NCBI GenBank assembly: GCA_016195125.1
Contig: JACQAD010000277.1
Span: 1 to 33,932, forward strand
Source: Magnetospirillum sp.
GTDB taxonomy: Bacteria; Pseudomonadota; Alphaproteobacteria; Rhodospirillales; Magnetospirillaceae
DNA: 33,932 nucleotides
Reading direction: 5' to 3'
A program made the position numbers and the translations under genes. Position 1 is the stretch's first letter. Each line of letters starts with the position of its first letter. The notes beneath the pieces are model-generated. The model made no database searches. It was not told the DNA's origin and saw nothing but the letters and a program-made list of their open reading frames with translations. This document shows, piece after piece, positions 1 through 12,000 of this stretch.

Positions 1-2
1 AG

Positions 3-3000
3 GCGGCCGATCCGTCGCTGGACGGCGGCAAGACCGAGGTGGTGTTCGTCGATACCAGCATTGCCGATTACCAACATCTAGTGGCGGCGGTGAAGACGGG
101 CATCGAGGTCGAGCTTATTGATGGCAATCAGGACGGTTTGGTGCAGATGGCGGCGTGGGCTGGCAGCCATTCCGGCTATGACAGCATCAGCCTGCTGTCG
201 CACGGATCCGAGGGAACGGTGCGGGCCGGCAGCTTCGTTATCGATGATTACAACATATCTGTTCCGGAAATCCGGGCACGACTGGCGCAGGTCGGCGCGG
301 CGCTGAAACCTGGTGGCGACCTGTTGCTATACGGCTGCAATGTGGCCGAGGGCGCCGACGGACAGCAGTTCGTCAACGATTTGGCTGCTGTCACCGGCCG
401 TACCGTTGCCGCTTCCAGCCATGTTGTCGGTTCCGACGGCACCTGGACCCTGGACGATACCACCGGCACCGTCACCGCCACCCTGTTCAAGGATTCAGGA
501 TTCAAGGGGGATCTGGCCGATAGCCAATATGTGCTCAACGAAGGCACCGTTGTCGCAGGCGCTATCCTGCAAGACACCTATAACGGCGCCCCATTTTCCG
601 ACGAGGATGTCAGCGGTCTGCCGACGGGCTACACCTTCGGCTACATCAATTCTGCCAACCACCAGTTTTATGCCCTGAGCTCAGGTGTTTTCGTCAATCG
701 TGGCGCCGTGATCGCTCTTCAGACCTCGACCACCTGCTACAACGGCTACCACGAGTTCACGGTTCATATCTCGGCGGCGAATACGGGGACTGTGTCGGTC
801 GACATCGTCTACGGTATCATCATGACCGGCGGTTTTACGCCGACTCTGTCCAACCCGACCATTGCCGCCAACGGGCTGAAGACCTCGACCAGCGTGGTGA
901 TCGATGGCTCGTCCAGCAGTACCGATGCCGGTGCCACCATCACGGTCTATGACAACGGATCATCCATCGGCACCACCACCGCCGACAGCAGCGGCAATTG
1001 GAGTTATACCGCCAACCTGGCGGCGGGCTCCCATCCCATCACCGCCAAGGCGACGGAAACCGGCTACAACGCTTCCGGCCTTTCCAATACCGCCAACATC
1101 ATCGTCGATACCGGGCCGACCTTCACCAATGCCAATTCGGTAACGGTCAATAATTCCTCGCCCTTCGCCCTGACGGCCACCGTCACCGATCCGGCTTCGG
1201 CCAGCATCACCTACAGCGTCTCGACCGCGGCCGGACACGGCACCGCCGGCATCAATTCCAGCAGCGGCGTCATTTCCTATACGCCCACCGGCGGATACCT
1301 GGGCTACGACACCTTCGTCATCAGGGCGGTGGACGGCTATAATGTCGCCTCGACCCAGACCATCACCGTACTGAACGACAATCCGCCGACCCTGACCACC
1401 ACCAGTTCCAGCCCGATGTACATCGTCGGCAACGCGCCGGTGGTGGTGGACAGCGGCATCACTCTCAACGACGCCGATACGCCCAGCAGCATCGCCGCCT
1501 TTGGCGGCGGCAGCCTGCGCGCCCATTTGTCCAACAGCGATACCGCCAACGACAGCCTGTCGGTGGTGGCGCAGACCCTGGCCAACAGCCACGTCATCGC
1601 GGTCACCGGCAACACCATCACTGACAACGGAACCACAATCGGCACATTCACCGGCGGCAGCAACGGGACCGATCTGGTCGTCACCTTCGCCAGCGGGGTG
1701 ACCAGCACCCAAGCCACCGATATCGCCCGCGCTATCGAGTTCAGCGGCGGTAACACCAGCAGCACGGCGCTTCGCACCATCACCTTTACCGCCAGCGATG
1801 GCCTGGGAGTGTCCGCCAACGGCTCGGACACCGCTCGCGCTCTTCTGGGGCCGACCATTCTGAGTGCGACCTACGATCCGGCAACGGGCAACCTGGTCCT
1901 GAACGGTGGCGATTTCACCACCAGCACCGGGGATTACACCTTGTCGGGCCTGACCCTGTCAGGCGAAGGCAGCGGCACCTACACATTGGGCAACGGTGAT
2001 GCCATCACCGGCACCCCGACCTCCACCAGCGTCACCATCCACATCGCCAGTGCCAACCAAGCCTCCGTGGACGCCCTGTTCGACAGGAACGGCACCACCG
2101 CGCTCACCAACGGCCATGCGTTCAACATCAACGCGGCGCTGAACTGGGACCAGCACGGCACCACCCACGCCCCGGCGGTGGCGACCAACGGAGTGACGGT
2201 GACCAGCAGCGGCACGCCGACGCTGGGCAATGCCAACAGTCCGGCGCCGGGGCTGGCTTCGACCGATACCACCACGGTATTGACCCTGGAAAGCGGCTCC
2301 GTCCTGGTGGCCGACGCCCCCGATCTGTCCGGGGCCGGCATGTGGAACGGCGGGACTCTGTCGGTGGCCATGGCCGCCACCAACCGTGACAGCGCTCATG
2401 ATCAGCTGAGCATCGCCGCCAGCGGCGGCATCACCGTGTTCGGTTCAGTGGTGTCCTACAACGGCAATGCCTTCGCCACCCTTCAAGGCACCGCCACCGG
2501 CACCAGCCTGCAATTCACCCTGAGCGGCGCGGCTGCCAATGATGCCGCCATCGCCGCCTTGGCAAAGGCGATCCGTTACCAGGAAACCGGCACCACCACC
2601 GGCGGCGACCGCACCATCAACTTCACCGTCACCGATGCCTATGGCCGCAGCAGCGCGCCCCTGGCCGCCGTGGCACACGTCTATACGCCGCCAGCAATCA
2701 CGGGCGTCGCCTACGATGCCAATACCGGCCTCCTGAGCATTACCGGCACCAACCTGACCCTGAACCCCACCGATTTCACCCTGTCCAAGCTGACCATCAC
2801 CGGCGAGGGCAGTGGGTCGTACACGCTGAATAATGCCGATTCCATCAACAGCACCAGCACCACCCAGCTGGTGATTCAGATCGATCCGGCCAATCAGCCG
2901 ACCCTGGACGCCATCCTGGACAAGCAGGGCACTACGGCGGCAATCAACACCACCCACACCTTCAATCTGGCGCTGGCGGCCGGCTGGGATGCCAACGTCA

Positions 3001-6000
3001 TCGTCACCGAGGCTGTCTCGGCCACCAACACCGTCACCGTCAGTTCTTCCGCCACCCCGACACTGACCACCACCGGCGCCACCACCATCTATGACACCAA
3101 TGTGGGCAGTAATCCCGGCACGGTGATCACCACCTCGGTCACCGCCACCGACATGGCGCTGGTGACGGCGTGGAATACCGGCAACCTGACCGCCAGCGTC
3201 GCCGCCGCCAGCGGGGGCGTCTATGATTCCAACGCCGATCAGCTGACCATCGCCGTCACCGGCGGCATCACCACCTCGGGCGCCACCGCTGGCTCGACGG
3301 TCTCTTATAACGGCACCGTCATCGGCACCATCAAGAGCGGCGCCACCGGCATTCCCGGCCAAAACCTGACCATCACCCTGAACGCCAGCGCCACCAGCAC
3401 CGCCATCGGCGCCCTGGTCAACGCCATCCAGTTCAGCGATTCCACCGCCACCTCGACCGGCAACCGCGCCGTATCGTTCAGGGTCACCGACGCCTACGGC
3501 GCCACCAGCGCCGCGCTTTCCAATACCGTCTCGGTGGTTCCGGCCCCGGCCATCACCAGCACCGGCGCCATCGCCGGGGGGTGGAGCCCGCTGGCCGCCC
3601 TGCCCAGCGGCACCGCCCTGGGCGATGAATTCTTCCGGGTGGTACCCGGCCAGAACGGCGCCCTGTACGCCGCCTATAACGATGCCGGCAACCTGGGGCA
3701 CGTCTACAAGTATGCCAACGGGGCGTGGACCCAGTTGGGCGCCACCTTCTCGTTCCAGATCACCGATCTCGAGGTCGCCCCCACCGGCGCGGCCGATGCG
3801 GGAACGCCCTATGTCATGAGCGCGGTCGGGGTCAATCCGACGGTCTATGTCGACAAATACAACGCGACGACCTCGACCTGGGCAAACGCGCTGATCGGGA
3901 CGAGTTCCTTCAGCCCGCTTTCAGTCGTGGGAAACTCTTGCACGATCACCAATTTTGCCATCGACACAAGTAGTAAGTTATATTTTGGAGGAACATATGT
4001 ATCAGGATCTAGTTGGAGCGTAGTTGCATATGAATATTCAGCTTACCGGTCAGGATACTATATCTTATCTTCTAGCGCCGGCTTTCTCTGGGGGCTGCAG
4101 AGCTGGGCGGTAATGGGCAAGGGTGATGGCCTTATCACTTATTACGGGGCAATTGGACAGGTTGCTCAACAAGCGGCCGTTAATATGGGTGGCTATCCAA
4201 CCAGTTATTTTTATGGAACCGCGCGCGTCAACTCCGACGCCGGCAGCATTCCGAACCTGAACATGCCGGATCAAGACCCCAGCGTCACTCTGTCCGGGGG
4301 CGGCTCGAACTACTCGGGCATTGCATCCGCCAACGGCCAATACGTGTTTTACGCCAGCAATTACGGCAGTGCCGGCGAGACATCGACGGTTACGGACGAG
4401 GGCACCGGCACCAGTATCTCGGGGCCGCCGGTGGCCTCGGGCGGTATTCCGGTGGGCATCACGGTGACGCCAAGCGGCACCCTCTATGCCGCCGTCGCCT
4501 ATAATTCCAGTTCGGAATCCATCCAGATCTATCGATACACCGGCAGTTCCTGGGTGGCCTACGGGACGGCGGTGAGCCTGGCCGCCAACACCTGGTCGGA
4601 CCTGATCAGCGACACCAACGGCAATATCAGTCTGGCCACGGTGGGATCGGGCAGCGGCAGCGCGCCCTACACCGCCCAGGTCTATCACTACGCGGCGCCG
4701 GGGGTGTTCTACGACCCCTACACCGCCAACCTGACCATCACCGGCACCAACTTCACCACCAACACCACCAACACCGCCGACTACACCTTGTCCAAGATGA
4801 CCATCAGCGGCGAGGGTGGGGTGTCGGCCTATACCCTGGGCAACGGCGATGCCATCACCAGCCTCAGCTCCACCCAGATCGTCATCCATATCGCCAGCGC
4901 CAACCAGGCGTCGGTGGACGCGCTGCTGGACGCCAAGGGCGCCAACGCGGCGGTGACCACCGGCAATTACTTCAACCTCTCGGCGGCGCAAGGCTGGGAC
5001 ACCAGCGGCGGCATCATCGCCCCGGCCGAGACCATTAACACCATCAACGTAACCAGCACCGGCACTCCGACCCTGACCAATTCCAACCCCATCGCGCCGG
5101 TCGAGGTCTATAACGCACCAACGCCGAAGGTGGTGGACAGCAGCACCATCACGGTCACCGACCAGCCGGACTTCTCGGGCAACGGGGTGTGGGCCAGCGG
5201 CAGCCTGACCGCCAGCATCACCGCCGGCCAGGACACCAGCCACGACGAATTACTGGTCGGTAATGTGGGCGCGATCACCAATTCCGGCGGCACCATTTCG
5301 TACAACGGCAACCTCATCGGCACGGTGGACGGCACCGCCAACGGCACGCCCAGCCATGCGCTGACCATCAACTTCGCTCACAATTCCTATATCACCGACG
5401 CGGCGATCCAGGCACTGGTCAACGCCATCCAGTTCACCGACACCGGCACCACCACCACCGGCGACCGCACCATCAGCATCGTCGCCACCGACGCCTACAG
5501 TCGAGCCACCACCGCCGTGACCGACACCGTGCACGTGGTGACGGGGCCGACCATTTCGGGCGCCACCTACGATCCTTATACCGGGATACTGACCATCCAG
5601 GGCGGCGCCTTCGTCGGCGGTACCGCCAACGTCACCCTTTCCAGCCTGGGCATCACCGGCGAGGCGGCGGGCGGCACTTTCACCCTGTCGGGAGCCAACG
5701 CCACGGTGACCAACGTCACCTCCTCGGCGGTAACCATCCAGATCAGCCCGGCCACCCAGCAGACGCTGAACGCCATCCTGGACAGGAACGGCCTGTCTGC
5801 CGTCACCAGCGGCACATTCAACCTGAATGCCGGGGTGGCATGGGATTCGTTCGGCGGCGTCAACGCGCCTGCCGCTGCCACCAACGTCATCTCGGTGACC
5901 AGCAGCGGCACGCCGTCCTTCACCCACACCCTCACCACCACCACCGACACCAACTTCCAGAGCAGCCTGGACACGGTGGACAGCAGCACCGTCACCGTCA

Positions 6001-9000
6001 ACGACGTCAATTCCGGCGCCAGCGCCTATTTTGCCTCCAGCCTGGGGGCGTGGACCAACGGCAATCTGACCGTGTCGATCAGCGGCGCCAGCGCCGATAC
6101 GGCCCATGACCAGTTGAGCATCGGCGCCATCGGGCTGATCACTACCTCGGGCGCCACTGCCGGTTCGACAGTGTCCTATAACGGCCACCAGATCGGTACC
6201 ATCGCCACCGGGGCGGCCGGCACCCCCGGCCAGATGCTGACCATCAAGCTCTCCGGCCAGTACGCCACCAACGCGGCGGTGCAGGCCCTGGTCAACGCCA
6301 TCCAGTTCAGCGACAGCGGCACCACCAACAGCCTCGGCAACCGTACCGTCACCTTCACAGCCACCGATGCCTACGGCAAGAGCGCCTCGGTCACCGATAC
6401 GGTCACGGTGGTGGGGGTTCCGGCCATCAGCGGTGCCAGCTACGATCCCTTTACCGGCATCCTGACGATCACCGGCACCAACTTCACCACGGTGGCCGGT
6501 AATTACACCCTGGCCAACCTGACCCTGTCGGGCGAGGGCAGCAGCACCTACAGCCTGGGCAATGGTGACGCCGTCACCGGCACGCCCACCGCCACCAGCG
6601 TTCAGATCCAGATCGCCAGTGCCAACCAATCGGCGGTGGATGCCCTGTTCGACAAGAGCGGCACCACGGCGCTGGTCTCCACCACTCACAATTTCAACGT
6701 CGCCGCCTTGGCCGGCTGGGACGCCAACGGCTCGGTCTCGGCCTTCGCCCAGGCGACCAACACGGTAAGCGTGGCCAGCACCGGCACGCCGACGCTGACC
6801 AACAACAGCCCCACCATCGCGTCCGGCACCACCATCGGCAGCACGGCGCAATTCATCGACACCAGCACCATCACCGTCACCGACGCTCCCGACCTGTCGG
6901 GCAGCGGCATGTGGGCGGGCGGCAACCTGACGGTGGCGTTCGGCGCCACCAACCGCGACACCGCCCACGACATGCTGAGCGTCGGGACCGGCGGCGGCAT
7001 CACCGTTTCCGGCAGTAATGTCTCCTATAACGGCACCGTGATCGGGACACTGCAGACCGGGGCCACTGGTGCCCCCAACCAGAACCTGACCATCAAGTTC
7101 AGCGGGGCGGCCGTCAATGACGCCGCAATCGCCGCGCTGGTCAACGCCATTCAGTTCAGTGACACCGCGACCACCACCGCCGGCACCCGCAAGCTGACCT
7201 TCACTCTGACCGACGCCTACGGGCGCAGCAGCTCCGGTCTGGCCGAGAAGGTCTATGTGACGCCGGACACGCCGCCTGCTTACGTCAACGGCAACGGCAC
7301 CCAGACCGTCAATACCGGCCGCGACACGGCGGTGACCATTTCCTCCGCCACCCTGTCGGTCAGCGATACCGATGCCAATCAGAACGAGACCTGGTCGGCC
7401 AGCGTCGCGCCCTCGCACGGCACGCTGTCCTTCTCCATGACCAATGCCGGTTCGGGCAGCACCAGCATCGCCGGGCCGGTAGTCACCTATACGCCGGCTG
7501 GCGGCTATGTGGGCAGCGATACCTTCACCATCCAGGTCAGCGACGGCCAGGGCGGCGTGGTCGCCAAGATGTTCAACGTCAACGTCATCGCCCCGGTGAT
7601 CCAGAGCATCGTGCGGGTCGGATCGGCCGCGCCGACCAAGGCGACCACCGATTCCTTCACCGTCACCTTCAACGAGACGATCAGCGGTCTCTCCGCCGCC
7701 AATTTCAGCCTGGGCACCACCGGTTCGGTGACCGGCACCATCGGCACGCCCACCAGCAGCGATGGCGGCAAGACCTGGAGTGTGGCGGTGACCGGCGTCA
7801 GCGGCACCGGCACCCTGGGCCTCAACCTGCTCAGCAATCTGACGTCCATCACCGACAGCTACAGCCTGTCGCCCAGCAGCGGCTATACCGATACCGCCAG
7901 CCTTTACACCATCGACAACACCGCGCCGGTGGTCACCGGCGTCACCTTGAATGCCGCCGCCTACAAGGTCGGCGATACGGTGACCGCCACCATCACCACC
8001 GATGCCTATGACGGCAACGGCGCCTATGCCTTAAGCGCCGGCACTATCGACGGCGCGACCTTGGCGGGGTGGACCTACAACACCGGCACCCATTCGGGCA
8101 CCGCCACCTTCACCGTGACCACGGCGCTGACCGACGTGCTGAGCGGCTTGGTGCCGCTCAGTGTCCAGGTGGCCGACGTGGCGGGCAATGTAAGCACCGC
8201 CTATACGACCGGCGTGGCCGGAACGATCATCGACAGCCATGCCCCGAGCGCGGTCGCTTTGTCCAACACAGTGGCGCCGCTGGCGGCCAATGGCGTGGTC
8301 GGAACTCTGACCTCCACCGATGCCAGCACGGGGGCGGAAAGCTTCACCTATGCCATCACCGGCGGAGCGGACGCGGCGAAGTTCCAGGTGGTCGGCAACA
8401 CCCTGCAGGTGGCCAACGCCACCACGCTGGTCGGCAATACCAGCTACACCGTCACCGTGCGGTCCACCGATCTTGGCGGCAACAGCGTCACCCAGACGCT
8501 GACCCTGACCGGCGCCAGGGGGCCGACCGCCTCGGCCGGCGGCACACTGACCTACAACGAGCGGTCGGCGGCGGCGGTGATCGATACGGGCGTCACTCTG
8601 GTCAACGCCACCGGGGCGGCCAATATGACCGGCGCCACAATCTCCATTTCATCAGGCTTCGTGGCCGGCGACGTGCTGGCCTTCACCAGCCAGAACAACA
8701 TCACCGGCAGCTATAATTCCGGCACCGGCGTGCTCATCCTCTCCGGCGCCGATTCCTTCGCCAACTATCAGGCGGCGCTGCGCTCGGTGACCTTCGCGGC
8801 GCCCTCGCTCTACGAGACGGCGACCACGCCCCGCACAATCACCTGGGCGGGGACCGACACCAACGGCACCGGCGGCACCGCCACCAGCACGGTGAGCGTG
8901 GTCTATGTCAATGCGTCGCCGACCCTGTCGCTGACCGGCACCGCCAATGCCAGCATCAACACGGCGGCAGGGGCCAGCGGCGGCACGGCCCTGTTCACCG

Positions 9001-12000
9001 GCGCCAATGCCTCGACCCTGGAAGCGGGCCAGAGCATTACCGGGCTCACCCTGGCGGTGAGCGGCCTGGCGGATGTGGGGGCCGAGCAGTTGCGCATCGG
9101 CGGCACCTGGGTCTCCCTGACCTCGGGGGCCAGCGGCACGGCCGGCGGCATCGCCTACACGGTCGGAACCATCACCGGCGGCGCCACCACGGTAACGCTG
9201 AGCAAGAGCGATACGGCCGCCAACTGGAACACCACCATCACCGGCCTGTCTTACAAGGATACCGCCGCCGGCTCATCCTCGGTGGGGGCGCGCAGCTTCA
9301 CCCTGACCAAGATCTCGGATAGCGGCGGCACCGGCGCGGGCGGCAGCCCCGACACCACGCTGAGCAATCAGGCCATTGTCACCCTGTCGGCCAACGACAC
9401 CCCGGTGATCACGGTTCCGGGCGGCCAGACCATCAACAATGCCGGGGCCAACGCCATCACCGGTGTCAGCGTCTCGGACACCATCGTTGGGGGGGCGGTG
9501 ACCGCCACGGTAAGCGCCGGTCACGGCACGCTGGGCTTCACCGGCGCCGGGATCACCGGCAACAATTCGGCGTCGGTGACCATTTCGGCGGCCAGCGTCA
9601 GCGCGCTCAACACCATCCTGGGGACGCTCAATTACACCACCAGCCTGACCACCTCGGGAGCCGATTCCATCACCGTGTCGGTCAACGATAATGGCGGCAG
9701 CTATATCGGCGGCGCCAAGAGCGCGTCCGGCACCATCGCGGTCAGCGTCACCAACGGCACCCCAGTGGTGAACGCGCCGTCCAGCGTCACCGATACCCTG
9801 AGCGGCCAGTATGCCGTCACCGGCATCAGTGTGGCCGAGGCCTTGTCGGGTCCGTCCATGACCGCCACGCTGAGCGACAGCCGCGGCAATCTGCATGTCA
9901 CCGCCGGTGGCGCCACGGTCGGCGGCAACGACAGCGCCAGCGTCACCATCACCGGCACCCTGGCACAGCTGAACACGGCGCTGGCCAGCCTTAAATACAC
10001 CACCACCCTGACCGATACCGGCGCCGACGTCATTTCCATCAGCGTCAACGACAATGGCAAGAACGCCAGCGGCGCGGTCAACGTCACGGTGACCGGAAAT
10101 GACACCCCGGTGCTGGCGTTGGCCACCACCCAGAGCTTCCATGACACCAATTACCATGGCCTCACCGGAGTGGCGGTGACCGACACGCTGGGCGGTGCCA
10201 GCGTCACCGCCACCCTGGCGGCTACCAGCGGCAATCTGCGGGTGACGGCGGGCAGCGGCGTCACAGTCACCGGCAACGGCACCGGCAATGTGAGTATCTC
10301 CGGCTCGCAAGGTTCGGTGAACGCGGCGCTGGGGACGCTGCAATACGCCACGACGGCCACCAGTACCGCCAACGACACCATCACGGTGAGTTACAACGAC
10401 AATGGTGGCAATCTGGTGGGTGGGGCCAAGAGCGCGTCCGGCACCATCGCGGTCAGCCTGATCGGCAACCAGCCGGCAACCATCACCACTCCGGCGTCGC
10501 AGAGCTATACCGACGCGGTGCAGCACGCCATTTCCGGCCTGGCCCTGGCCGATACCTACAGCAATTCCAGCGTCACCGCGACGGTCAGCGACCTGCACGG
10601 TAATCTGAACTTTACCGCCAGCGGCAGCGCCAGCATCGGCGGCAACGACAGCGGCAGCGTCACCATCACCGGCAGCCTTGCGGATGTCAGCAGCACGCTG
10701 AACAGCCTCAAATACACCACCACGGCGACAGGGACGACCAGCGACACCATCAGCCTGTCGATCAATGACAACGGCGCCACCGCCAACCTGATCGGCGGCG
10801 ACAAGACGGCATCCACCAGCATTGCCGTCTCGCTGACCGGGAACGACATTCCGGTGGTGACGGCGCCGGCGTTGCAGAGCTTCACCGATACGAACCAGCA
10901 CGCCATTTCCGGCGCTGCGGTGGCCGATACCCTGTCGGCCGCCTCGGTAACCGCCACGGTGGCGGCGCAATCGGGTAACCTCAACTTCACTGCCAGCGGC
11001 GCGGCCGGTATTGGCAGCAACAACAGCGGCAGCGTCACCATCACCGGCACCCTGGCCGACGTCAACGCCACGCTCGCCAGCCTGAAATACACCACCACCG
11101 CCACCGGCACCGCCGGCGACACCGTGACGGTTTCGGTCAATGACAACAACACCAACGGCATCGGCGGCGCCAAGACCGGAAGCAACAGCTTCCAGATCAA
11201 CCTGACCGGCAACGACGCGCCGGTGGTCACGGTCCCCGGCACCCAGGATATCTCTGACCTCACCGCTCATGCCCTGTCCGGCATCAGCCTCAGCGACACC
11301 TATAGCGGTGCCACGGTCACCGCCACCGTTTCAGCAAGCGTGGGGACGCTGACCGGGACCGGCTTCACGGGAAGCGGCACCGGGTCGATGACCATCACCG
11401 GCACCCAGGCCAATGTGAATGCCGCGTTGGCCACCGTGCAATACACGGCCGCCGATGATGGTTCGGGTGGCGCTTCCGCCGACGTGGTCACCGTCCAGGT
11501 CAACGACAACAACACGAGCGGAGTGGGCGGCGCCAAGACCACCAGCCGCACGGTGGCGATCACCCTGATCAATAACGACACGCCGTCCATTGCGGTACCG
11601 GCCCAGCAGACCATCAACGATACGACGACCCATGCCATTTCCGGCATTTCGGTGACCGACAGCCTGGACGGCACCAGCTACGTCGCCACCGTGTCCGACA
11701 CGGCGGGCATCCTCACCATGACCACCGGCAGCGGCGGGGCCACCATCAGCGGCTCGGGCAGCACCAGCGTCACCGCTTCGGGCAGTACGCTGGCGGATGT
11801 GAATTCGGCCCTTGCCACCCTGACCTATGCCACCACCGCCACCAGCACCGGCGGCGAGACCATTACGGTCTCCATCAATGACAACGGCAGCACCAAGGCC
11901 CGCATCACCGGCGACAAGACCGGCACCACCACCCTGGATGTGGCGCTGATCGGCAATGACACGCCGGTCCTGACCATGCCGGCCACTCAGACGGTCACCA

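Noticed and set aside
39-41. GTG at 39 (or 42) as the start of the giant gene.
   Set aside because: The frame is open to the window edge and the codons before it fit the conserved start of the DUF4347 domain, so the gene is truncated by the window.
5250-7418. Minus-strand open frame of 722 codons opposite the giant gene, and similar long antisense frames (for example 9273-11270 and 11331-12554).
   Set aside because: They are rich in Gly, Asp, Ala, Arg and Val in repeated patterns that mirror the repeat array. High GC and the codon bias of the plus-strand gene leave few antisense stops.
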